Source: Chloroflexota bacterium (GTDB taxonomy: Bacteria; Chloroflexota; Anaerolineae; Anaerolineales; UBA4823). Taken from it: a stretch of 5,077 nucleotides of DNA. Under the pieces are notes generated by a model. It saw nothing but the letters and a program-made list of their open reading frames with translations, did not search any database and was not told the DNA's origin. The stretch covers positions 1 through 5,077 of the forward strand of contig DAOVXM010000241.1 of NCBI GenBank assembly GCA_030636125.1, in the 5' to 3' direction. Of the stretch, positions 1-5,077 are shown piece by piece. The translations under genes and the position numbers were made by a program. Position 1 is the stretch's first letter, and each line of letters starts with the position of its first letter.

Positions 1-252
1 ACCAGTAGCCATCGCCGGGGCGCGTCCGTGCGCCGCTTCGACAAAATCACAATTGAAGTAGTTGTATGCGAATACAGAACAGCCTACTGGAGCAACACCA
101 ATAGTCATCTCGCGGATGCCCATTTCATCAATAATCTCAGCAATCAGCCGGTGGGCAATGCCATGGGTACAACCCGGGCAGTAATGAGTAATAATGTTGG
201 TCATCGATTCGGGCCGTGAATATACTAAATTGGCAGGAGCATTTATTGCCAT
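1..252 (-). CDS. korB: 2-oxoacid:ferredoxin oxidoreductase, beta (TPP-binding) subunit, 3' part cut off by window edge
   Basis: Only the first 84 codons are present; the gene continues past the left edge. The start is the ATG at 252-250, preceded by GGAGG (260-264, minus strand) at a 7-nt spacing and lying 15 nt after the korA stop. The N-terminus shows CPGC (Cys25, Cys28) and GVAPVGC with Cys58. In this family such cysteines, plus a fourth located further downstream, ligate a [4Fe-4S] cluster next to thiamine pyrophosphate. The stretch FNCDF followed by [13 protein letters not shown] (about residues 67-84) is typical of KorB/VorA-type beta subunits. The subunit binds TPP and carries out decarboxylation of the 2-oxoacid, passing electrons to ferredoxin in the cytoplasm. 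Substrate (2-oxoglutarate versus branched-chain 2-oxoacids) cannot be decided from this fragment. The family is clear; the exact name is less so. Confidence 0.93.
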   Translation of the reverse strand, partial: MAINAPANLVYSRPESMTNIITHYCPGCTHGIAHRLIAEIIDEMGIREMTIGVAPVGCSVFAYNYFNCDFVEAAHGRAPAMATG

Positions 253-267
253 CCCAATTCCTCCATG

Positions 268-1383
268 TTAACTAATCTCAGTTTTCAACCGCTGCATCCA
301 ATTACTCCGGGGATCTACCCCTGCAGCTAACGGTTCATGTGAGAGTCGCCGGATTTCATTCAATACCTCATCTGGATATGGCACAACGCCTCCCAGACGT
401 CCATAAAACTCAACCGGCACCTTTCTAGCGACAGCCAACTGTACATCCCGCAGCATTTGACCGGTGTTCATCTCTACGACCAGAAAAGCACGCGCCTGAT
501 TTGCAAGTTCGGCAACTTTTGCGAACGGATATGGATTGAGCGTTATTGGGCGGAGTAAACCAACTGGAATTCCTTCTGCTCGGGCGGATCGAACGGCTGA
601 AAAAGCTACTCGTCCTGCGGTTCCAAAGCCGATCACCACAAATTCGGCATCATCCAAGAAGTATCCTCGGTAGCGAATCTCATTTTCTTCAATTTTATTC
701 CATCGTTCTAAGATACGCAGGTTGGTAATTTCTTCATCCTCCGGGTTCATATAGATTGAAGTCAGGATGCGACTATCTCTACCTTCTGCGCCTCGCACTG
801 CCCATTCCGGATATTCGCTTTTTATTGGGAGCATGGGCGGTAATTCTGCCGGTTCCATCATCTGACCGATATTGCCGTCCGCCATCACCACGACGATAGC
901 TTGATACTTTTCGGCCAGGTCAAAAGCGAGCACCGTCAGATCAATTGCTTCTTGCACACTTGATGGCGCTAGCACGATCGAGTGGTAATCTCCATGACCT
1001 CCACCGTGAACGATTTGATTGTAATCACCTTGCGAAGGGGCGATATTACCTAGACCGGGTCCGCCGCGCACAACATCTATTAATACAACGGGAAGTTCCG
1101 TTCCGGCGATGTACGAAATGCCTTCCATCATTAAGCTCACTCCAGGACTGGAAGAAGAGCTCATCACCCTCACACCAGTGCAAGCGGCGCCGTACACCAT
1201 ATTAATGGCGGCAACTTCGCTTTCTGCTTGTAGAAAAACCCTACCTAATTCAGGCAAACGGTGCGACATCCACTCAAGCAGTTCAGTTTGGGGCGTGATC
1301 GGATATCCAAAATAGGCTTCGACTCCTGCTCGTATGGCAGCCTCTGCCATGGCTACATTGCCTTTTAATAACTCACGCGGCAT
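268..1383 (-). CDS. korA: 2-oxoacid:ferredoxin oxidoreductase, alpha subunit (KorA/VorB type)
   Basis: The product is a 371-aa cytoplasmic subunit that pairs with KorB to form the TPP active site and binds the 2-oxoacid. Visible features are the YPITP motif (residues 27-31), the E54-S-E56 acidic motif, a Ser-rich SSSSSPG loop (75-81), and GGPGLGNIAPSQGD (107-120) followed by GGGHGDY (127-133). A C-terminal transketolase-like domain lies at about 250-345 (FGTAGR; later VEMNTGQM). The GPGLGNIAP and GGGHGDY signatures resemble proteins often named VorB, so branched-chain 2-oxoacids are as plausible as 2-oxoglutarate. An in-frame ATG 30 nt upstream would add ten residues (starting MLRLG) overlapping korD and lying upstream of the Shine-Dalgarno. 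I chose the ATG at 1383-1381 because TAGGAGG sits 6 nt before it and the protein then begins at the conserved family N-terminus. Length is normal for the separate-subunit form. Confidence 0.95.
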   Translation of the reverse strand: MPRELLKGNVAMAEAAIRAGVEAYFGYPITPQTELLEWMSHRLPELGRVFLQAESEVAAINMVYGAACTGVRVMSSSSSPGVSLMMEGISYIAGTELPVVLIDVVRGGPGLGNIAPSQGDYNQIVHGGGHGDYHSIVLAPSSVQEAIDLTVLAFDLAEKYQAIVVVMADGNIGQMMEPAELPPMLPIKSEYPEWAVRGAEGRDSRILTSIYMNPEDEEITNLRILERWNKIEENEIRYRGYFLDDAEFVVIGFGTAGRVAFSAVRSARAEGIPVGLLRPITLNPYPFAKVAELANQARAFLVVEMNTGQMLRDVQLAVARKVPVEFYGRLGGVVPYPDEVLNEIRRLSHEPLAAGVDPRSNWMQRLKTEIS

Positions 1384-1389
1384 ATAACA

Positions 1390-1396
1390 CCTCCTA
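1390..1396 (-). promoter_or_regulatory. korA ribosome-binding site overlapping the korD stop codon
   Basis: On the minus strand the sequence TAGGAGG spans these bases. Its first three bases are the TAG stop of korD and the rest is a near-perfect Shine-Dalgarno, 6 nt from the korA ATG. This fixes the korA start and suggests translational coupling: a ribosome finishing korD is parked on the initiation site of korA. The coupling is an inference from spacing. Confidence 0.85.
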
Positions 1397-1654
1397 AGTC
1401 CCAGCCTTAACAACCTTGCGACGATCTGAGCGAATCGGAACTTCTCTATAAACAGTTATGGCTGCTTCTGGACAAACTAATGCACAGATTGCACAACCTG
1501 TACAGGCATCTTCTTTTAGGTATGCAGGATGATAACCCTTGGAAGTTAATTGATCCATGTCTATCGCCAATACGTCTTGAGGGCAGGCATTAACACATAA
1601 ATCACAACCTTTACAATAAAATGGATCAATTTCAACCCAGCCTTTAACCGGCAT
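1394..1654 (-). CDS. korD: 2-oxoacid:ferredoxin oxidoreductase, ferredoxin-like delta subunit (2x[4Fe-4S])
   Basis: The product is an 86-aa iron-sulfur protein with two complete CxxCxxCxxxCP motifs: Cys14, 17, 20, 24 and Cys51, 54, 57, 61. This is the bacterial 2x[4Fe-4S] ferredoxin fold, with an 18-aa insertion-like stretch (about 32-49) between the motifs and a basic C-terminal tail. As the delta subunit of a four-subunit oxidoreductase it would move electrons from the TPP/beta-subunit cluster to external ferredoxin. It is the first gene of the operon and lies 10 nt from korA; the D-A-B order predicts a gamma subunit after korB. The ATG at 1654-1652 is supported by GGAGG (1661-1665) at 6-nt spacing. 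A free ferredoxin is an alternative, but the tight linkage to korA argues for a subunit. Confidence 0.95.
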   Translation of the reverse strand: MPVKGWVEIDPFYCKGCDLCVNACPQDVLAIDMDQLTSKGYHPAYLKEDACTGCAICALVCPEAAITVYREVPIRSDRRKVVKAGT

Positions 1655-1696
1655 TACGATCCTCCTTCACCCAATAAATGTCATCCTTTTTTTACG

Positions 1697-1725
1697 ATTA
1701 TCAGGAATTCATCACTGATTGTGAA
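1697..1725 (-). promoter_or_regulatory. Predicted sigma70-type promoter of the korDAB operon
   Basis: On the minus strand TTCACA (1725-1720) is separated by exactly 17 nt from GATAAT (1702-1697). Each hexamer matches the consensus at 5 of 6 positions. Transcription would begin near 1690 and give a leader of about 36 nt that contains the korD Shine-Dalgarno. This implies the operon can be transcribed independently of the upstream binding-protein gene. The call rests on sequence match only. Confidence 0.6.
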
Positions 1726-1742
1726 GTACCAACTGTCACAAT
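1718..1742. promoter_or_regulatory. Inverted repeat overlapping the korD -35 box (candidate operator)
   Basis: A perfect 7-bp inverted repeat, ATTGTGA and TCACAAT, flanks an 11-bp spacer. One arm covers most of the -35 hexamer TTCACA. The arms are spaced 18 bp centre to centre, a distance that would suit a dimeric DNA-binding protein. The half-site TGTGA resembles that of CRP/FNR-family regulators, but those use a 6-bp spacer, so assignment to them is not supported. In RNA it could also form a weak hairpin, but it lies upstream of the predicted transcription start. Confidence 0.4.
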
Positions 1743-1840
1743 TCCGATATACGAATATCCTTATGTGCAAAAGGGCTCGAAGCGTTGTTTTTAGGATATA
1801 TGGATAGAGTTTAATCCAACACCTTTGAAATTTTGCGAAA

Positions 1841-3166
1841 TCAAGGGGTTGGTGTTGGTGTAATTCTAGGCTCTGAAAGCGCCTGAATAATTGATTCTTC
1901 TGCAGTCCGCAGGGCATCAGAGGGTGCTACATCGCTGCTAAAAACAGACATTAGAGCCATGTCCATCGGGATTTGGTATGCTTCCATCTCGGGAGCTATT
2001 GGGTAGCTCGAGCCACTAGCAAGGGCTGACATTGCCTTGGTCATCAACGTGCCGGTGACAGGATCCGTCATTATGATATTGGTCATTGCAGGAATGGAGC
2101 CAGACTCTGCGAATTTGGATTGGGCTTTTTCGGAAACTAAATACTCCATGAACATCTTGGAGGTAGTTAGGCGATCACCACTGATTTGTGAATTCAGGTA
2201 TAGATTCTCTGGTAACACATAGCCGGAAAGTGAGCCATCACCGTATTCAGGCCAGCGATCGATCGCCAAATTTTCGGCTCCAATTGCGTTTGCCAGTGCA
2301 ATCATATTCCAGGTCCCATCGATGATAAGACCAATTTTTCCTTCCTTGAAGAGTTCAACGTCCTGGTCGCTTAAGTAATCGCTCGGTCCGGCCTCTTCAA
2401 AGGCGACTAATAAATCAAGCCATTCGACGCCTTTCATGTCATTAAACCCCGGAAAGCCATTTGATCCCATAAGCCTGCCGCCGATACCTTCCAAATGAGC
2501 GCCGGAAAAAATAAAGCTGCGCTCAAGAATTGCGCCAACCACTTCTCCTTGTGTGGCTGCGTTGGCGTTATAGATTAAATTATCAAAGGTTGCTGCTGAA
2601 TCCGACAGGATGTTCTTGTTGCGAAAAAGGACTACACCATTGATTGAATACGGCAGACCGATCAATTCATTTTTATAGCGGGCTGCGCCTAATGCAGGTT
2701 GGTTTAGCGTTTCAAGTACGTCGCTATTGCTGAGATCGTTCAACGCGGTAATTAACCCAGCATCATATAATGTTGGACCCCAATTCGCTGGTCCTAGTAG
2801 TATCGTAGGACCGCGCCCATCCTGCGCTTCTATCTCGAAGCGTGTTCGCAGGTTTATAAGAGGCACATACAAGACATCAAAGTAAACATTGGGGTACTGA
2901 GTGCTGAAATCATTGATTACCATTTCTAAAGCAGGCATCTCACGTTCATTAAAGGAGTGCCATATTGTGACTGTGCCTTGAATTATCACTTCAGTTGGTG
3001 TCAGTGTGGGGGTGGGCACTTTGATCCTGGGAACAGTGGATGTTGGTGCCTGGGTTTGGGTTGGCGTATCGTCCGAGACAAAACGACTGCAGCCCGTAAG
3101 GATTAGCAGTGCGAACGCTAATAAATATCCAGATTTATTATTAATACTCCAATTTTCTTTTTTCAT
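1841..3166 (-). CDS. ABC transporter extracellular solute-binding lipoprotein (family 1, sugar-type)
   Basis: The product is a 441-aa lipoprotein. The N-terminus has a Lys-containing n-region, a hydrophobic core (about residues 13-23) and the lipobox LTGC with Cys26 as lipidation site, so it should be tethered outside the cytoplasmic membrane. A Thr-Pro-rich linker covers about 34-58. The binding domain starts near 64 with VTIWHSFNE, the usual beta-strand opening of MalE-like proteins. LPYSINGVVLFRNK, EEAGPSDYL, FKEGKIGLIIDGTWN and FMEYLVSEKAQSKFAESGSI (third quarter to end) are typical of family 1 binding proteins. Carbohydrate binding is the likeliest role, but the ligand cannot be read from sequence. 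No permease or ATPase gene is next to it; korD follows 186 nt downstream on the same strand. The chain ends in TPTPTP, which is unusual. No clear Shine-Dalgarno precedes the ATG. Confidence 0.92.
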   Translation of the reverse strand: MKKENWSINNKSGYLLAFALLILTGCSRFVSDDTPTQTQAPTSTVPRIKVPTPTLTPTEVIIQGTVTIWHSFNEREMPALEMVINDFSTQYPNVYFDVLYVPLINLRTRFEIEAQDGRGPTILLGPANWGPTLYDAGLITALNDLSNSDVLETLNQPALGAARYKNELIGLPYSINGVVLFRNKNILSDSAATFDNLIYNANAATQGEVVGAILERSFIFSGAHLEGIGGRLMGSNGFPGFNDMKGVEWLDLLVAFEEAGPSDYLSDQDVELFKEGKIGLIIDGTWNMIALANAIGAENLAIDRWPEYGDGSLSGYVLPENLYLNSQISGDRLTTSKMFMEYLVSEKAQSKFAESGSIPAMTNIIMTDPVTGTLMTKAMSALASGSSYPIAPEMEAYQIPMDMALMSVFSSDVAPSDALRTAEESIIQALSEPRITPTPTP

Positions 3167-3201
3167 AATAATATCTATTTCTACATACCCAGAGGGGCAC
3201 T

Positions 3202-3230
3202 AATATACCAGGGTTAAGTAAGTTCATCAA
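3202..3230 (-). promoter_or_regulatory. Predicted extended -10 promoter of the solute-binding protein gene
   Basis: On the minus strand TTGATG (3230-3225) is followed after 17 nt by TATATT (3207-3202), and a TGG sits directly before the -10, which is the extended -10 TGn motif. The predicted start is near 3195, leaving a leader of about 29 nt. That leader has no recognisable Shine-Dalgarno, so initiation efficiency may be modest or depend on its low structure. Confidence 0.6.
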
Positions 3231-3248
3231 GCAATAGTATTTTTCAAT

Positions 3249-3254
3249 TATAAT
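3249..3254 (+). promoter_or_regulatory. Perfect TATAAT -10 box seven bases before the aldolase start codon
   Basis: The consensus -10 hexamer ends 7 nt before the ATG at 3262, so normal start-site spacing puts +1 at or within a base of the A of the ATG. There is no Shine-Dalgarno in the 20 bases before the ATG. Together these point to a leaderless transcript. No good -35 is visible at 16-18 nt (TTCATC at 3223-3228 is 20 nt away), which weakens the call. Confidence 0.45.
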
Positions 3255-3261
3255 CAGCCGC

Positions 3262-4182
3262 ATGACAAGACTAATTGCAATCAATGGTGTGTTCGCGGCT
3301 GCCTTGACACCGTTGGACCCCGATTATGCGTTCGTTCCAGATGATCTGTTGAGCCTGCTTGATTTTTTAGCTCAGCGAGGGTGTCACGGAGCGCTCCTGC
3401 TTGGTACCACAGGAGAAGGCCCATCCTTTTCACCGCCTGAACGGTTGCAGATCATGCGCACTGCGATCTCGATTCGTCAAACGCATCCCGAATTTAAATT
3501 GCTTGTTGGTACGGGAACGCCGAGCCTGGATGAAACGATAGGACTGACACGAGCTGCCTTTGAGATTGGAATGGACGCTGTCGTCGTCCTACCCCCTTAT
3601 TATTACCGCCAAGTTTCTGACGAAGGATTGTTTGCCTGGTACAGCCAGTTGATGCGGAGCGCCGTCCCATCCGGCAGCTTGCTCCTGGGATATCACATTC
3701 CTGCGGTATCGGGAATACCTTTATCGCTCGATTTGCTGGCTCGTTTGAAAGACGCCTTTCCACAAAAGTTTGCAGGGATCAAGGATTCTTCGGGTGATCA
3801 AGAGAATGCTCGCCGGTTAGGGGATCTTTTTGGGTCAGATATGATTGTGTTATCGGGTAACGACAGGTTGTTCAGTTACGCATTAACACATTCAGCCTCG
3901 GGGTGCATTACGGCATTGGCGAATTTGTGCTCACTTGATTTAAGAGCAGTATGGGAGGCACACCAACGCGGCGAATCGACGGAAATGGTGCAGGCGAGAT
4001 TGAATACATCCCGGTCCATCATTGATCGTTATCCTCCTGCGCCGACGCTCCTGAAATTCTTAATATCGAGATTGTACGAATTCCCTCGCTGGCAAGTGCG
4101 ACCACCTTTACAGCCTCTCAAGGAAGAAATGGAAGAGCAGGTATTCTTGGAAGCGGCGACAGTAATGGAAGCGGGCGTATAA
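3262..4182 (+). CDS. Dihydrodipicolinate synthase/N-acetylneuraminate lyase family aldolase
   Basis: The product is a 306-aa TIM-barrel class I aldolase, slightly longer than the usual 290-300. Family marks are GTTGEG (48-53, pyruvate carboxylate loop), LPPYYY (110-115), Tyr144 in GYHIPAVSG, the Schiff-base Lys174 in GIKDSSGD, and RPPLQPL near the C-terminus. These enzymes condense pyruvate with, or release it from, an aldehyde. In E. coli DapA the arginine five residues after the catalytic tyrosine (Arg138) binds aspartate semialdehyde; here that position is Val149, and the loop reads like the YNIPALSG type of N-acetylneuraminate lyase. A lyase or synthase acting on a sugar acid or related 2-oxoacid is therefore more likely than lysine biosynthesis, and I give no gene symbol. 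The start codon is the only suitable ATG and has no Shine-Dalgarno. It is divergent from the binding-protein gene, with 95 bp between them. Confidence 0.92.
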   Translation: MTRLIAINGVFAAALTPLDPDYAFVPDDLLSLLDFLAQRGCHGALLLGTTGEGPSFSPPERLQIMRTAISIRQTHPEFKLLVGTGTPSLDETIGLTRAAFEIGMDAVVVLPPYYYRQVSDEGLFAWYSQLMRSAVPSGSLLLGYHIPAVSGIPLSLDLLARLKDAFPQKFAGIKDSSGDQENARRLGDLFGSDMIVLSGNDRLFSYALTHSASGCITALANLCSLDLRAVWEAHQRGESTEMVQARLNTSRSIIDRYPPAPTLLKFLISRLYEFPRWQVRPPLQPLKEEMEEQVFLEAATVMEAGV

Positions 4183-4227
4183 TTTAAATGCAATATTGAT
4201 GCTTGTGTAAGGTTGGCTAAAGATTTA

Positions 4228-5077
4228 ATGTCTGGCGACCAGAAAGAAAATAAACGTAAGCAGTTTCTGCTCACTAATTTGATCATTCTCGCAATCATCA
4301 TCCTGGGTTTGGTTTTTATAATCGCTGCCTATCCCACATTATTGGCACCTGAACCGACCAAGACGCCAACAATAACTAACACTCCCAGTCCTTCTTTGAC
4401 CTATACCCAGACTCCAACAACAACGCAAACTCCTACAATAACAACAACTCCCCGTCCAACCTTTTCCCCAACAATTACCCGAACACCAACAATAACCCTG
4501 ACACCGACGCCAACGCTCACACCCATAGGACCAGCAACCCTGACACCCGCCTGGCCGGGAGTGAATAATAATTTGTACAACTTAACTGAATGGACGCCCG
4601 AAAAAGCGGACAACATGGTTGCTTTAATGGATAACTATCCTAATACTCTTGCTCTGGAGGAACGCGGAGATGACAACGCTGCCTACTTTGCCGCTTATGA
4701 ATATGCCGTATTAGCCCAAGAAGAATCGATTTTGAGATTTCCGGAATCAACGCAGTCAATCGCGTGGCGATGGGGATTGGCATATAACTTGGCGCGCATT
4801 GGAGATCCGAAAGCTGGAGGGCGATATGCAAACCTGATCGCAGAGAGTCTGAACAGCGGTGAAACCGACCTGTCCAGTTTGAAACGCTGGTTTCAGGAGC
4901 GGGAACCGCGTATGGAACTGCACATGCTCGAACTGGAGGCTTTGTCTGGCTACTTGGGGAGTTATTTAGTAGAGATCAGGGGCGGCGGCAGCGCTTATAT
5001 ATGGCTGTTAGAATCCTCGAACGCTTTCAATGCGTTCAGCCTGGTGAGCCATTTTGATTTTGTGAATGAACCAGAAG
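4228..5077 (+). CDS. Membrane-anchored protein with Thr-Pro linker and helical (TPR-like) extracytoplasmic domain, C-terminus cut off
   Basis: The reading frame stays open from the aldolase stop to the window end; 283 codons from the ATG at 4228 are present and no stop is reached. The layout is a short basic cytoplasmic tail (1-12, ENKRKQ), one hydrophobic segment (about 13-35) acting as signal anchor, a Thr/Pro linker (about 41-107), then a domain rich in Ala, Tyr and Leu (about 120-250). Within that domain, paired helices with small residues (around 150-165 and 178-206) look like TPR or related alpha-solenoid repeats. No lipobox cysteine or catalytic motif is visible. I do not recognise the protein and assign no function. 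It follows the aldolase by 45 nt on the same strand without an obvious terminator, so co-transcription is plausible. The ATG lacks a clear Shine-Dalgarno; a TTG at 4213 is a less likely start. Confidence 0.82.
   Translation, partial: MSGDQKENKRKQFLLTNLIILAIIILGLVFIIAAYPTLLAPEPTKTPTITNTPSPSLTYTQTPTTTQTPTITTTPRPTFSPTITRTPTITLTPTPTLTPIGPATLTPAWPGVNNNLYNLTEWTPEKADNMVALMDNYPNTLALEERGDDNAAYFAAYEYAVLAQEESILRFPESTQSIAWRWGLAYNLARIGDPKAGGRYANLIAESLNSGETDLSSLKRWFQEREPRMELHMLELEALSGYLGSYLVEIRGGGSAYIWLLESSNAFNAFSLVSHFDFVNEPE
4348..4548 (+). repeat. Low-complexity Thr-Pro coding tract with strong strand asymmetry
   Basis: This stretch encodes the Thr/Pro linker (residues 41-107) of the membrane-anchored protein. 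It is made of degenerate, non-identical copies of units such as ACNCCNACNATNAC, and the plus strand is rich in A and C and very poor in G. Codons vary between copies (ACA, ACC, ACG, ACT for Thr), so the protein composition appears conserved rather than an exact DNA repeat. Extended Thr-Pro linkers keep exported domains away from the membrane and are common O-glycosylation targets; glycosylation here is speculation. Confidence 0.8.

Noticed and set aside
28..219. Plus-strand open frame of 63 codons
   Set aside because: It lies antisense to korB, whose protein motifs ([19 protein letters not shown]) are unmistakable; the plus-strand product has no recognisable features.
1383..1413. Upstream ATG adding ten residues to KorA
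   Set aside because: It precedes the strong Shine-Dalgarno, overlaps the end of korD, and the extra residues (MLRLG and onward) do not resemble the family N-terminus.
1666..1683. Five-codon mini-ORF (ATG to TGA) in the korD leader as a possible attenuator peptide
   Set aside because: It has no properly spaced ribosome-binding site, no run of regulatory codons, and no competing hairpins around it.
1699..1720. Hairpin ATCAG...CTGAT near a run of A/T as a terminator
   Set aside because: On the minus strand the run after the stem is A, not T, and the arms are 5 bp with a 10-nt loop lying inside the korD promoter.
1772..1787. GCTTCGAGC followed by CCTTTT as a terminator for the binding-protein gene
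   Set aside because: The stem is only 3 bp around a 3-nt loop and the T run is short and interrupted; not a credible intrinsic terminator. No better one was found in 1655-1840.
1681..1917. Minus-strand open frame spanning the gap between the binding protein and korD
   Set aside because: It overlaps the end of the binding-protein gene in another frame, lacks a Shine-Dalgarno, and runs through the predicted promoter and inverted repeat; no family features are visible.
4183..4227. Separate promoter (TTGATG with TAAAGA) for the membrane-anchored protein
   Set aside because: The -10 match is poor and would place the start inside the coding region; read-through from the aldolase gene is simpler.
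4401..4616. Minus-strand open frame rich in Val-Gly repeats
   Set aside because: It is the reverse complement of the Thr-Pro linker tract; the Val/Gly pattern is a by-product of the ACN-CCN codons on the plus strand.

Overview
The window looks like chromosomal DNA of an anaerobic or facultative bacterium, most likely a Chloroflexota (Anaerolineae-type) lineage. This taxonomic guess is an inference from two things: two exported proteins carrying long Thr-Pro ('TPTPT') linkers, and a four-subunit-type 2-oxoacid:ferredoxin oxidoreductase. No rRNA or other taxonomic marker is present. I saw no tRNA, CRISPR array, insertion sequence or phage gene.

Layout. Positions 1-1654 (minus strand) hold a compact operon read right to left. 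A small 2x[4Fe-4S] ferredoxin subunit (korD, 1394-1654) is followed by the alpha subunit (korA, 268-1383) and then by the beta subunit (korB), which is cut by the left edge at 1-252. Gaps are 10 and 15 nt, every gene has a strong Shine-Dalgarno, and the korD stop codon is built into the korA ribosome-binding site. The gamma subunit (korC) is expected just beyond the left edge. A 186-bp gap (1655-1840) carries a good sigma70-type promoter for the operon. An inverted repeat of operator type overlaps its -35 element.

Positions 1841-3166 (minus) encode an ABC-transporter solute-binding lipoprotein with Thr-Pro tracts at both ends of the mature chain; no permease or ATPase gene is adjacent. A 95-bp divergent control region (3167-3261) separates it from the plus-strand genes. 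That region holds an extended -10 promoter for the binding protein and, on the other strand, a TATAAT placed so close to the next start codon that its mRNA may be leaderless.

Positions 3262-4182 (plus) encode a DapA/NanA-superfamily class I aldolase. It keeps the Schiff-base lysine but lacks the arginine that marks true dihydrodipicolinate synthases. After 45 nt, a membrane-anchored protein with a Thr-Pro linker and a helical, TPR-like extracytoplasmic domain begins at 4228 and runs off the right edge.

How the genes fit together: KorDABC-type enzymes exchange electrons between 2-oxoacids and ferredoxin in central or amino-acid metabolism. The aldolase probably makes or cleaves a 2-oxoacid from a sugar acid or related compound, and the binding protein probably captures a sugar-like solute. 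A shared sugar-to-oxoacid theme is possible, but the window does not prove it. I found no clear sign of a new defence, mobile or RNA-based system. The most interesting items are regulatory and architectural.
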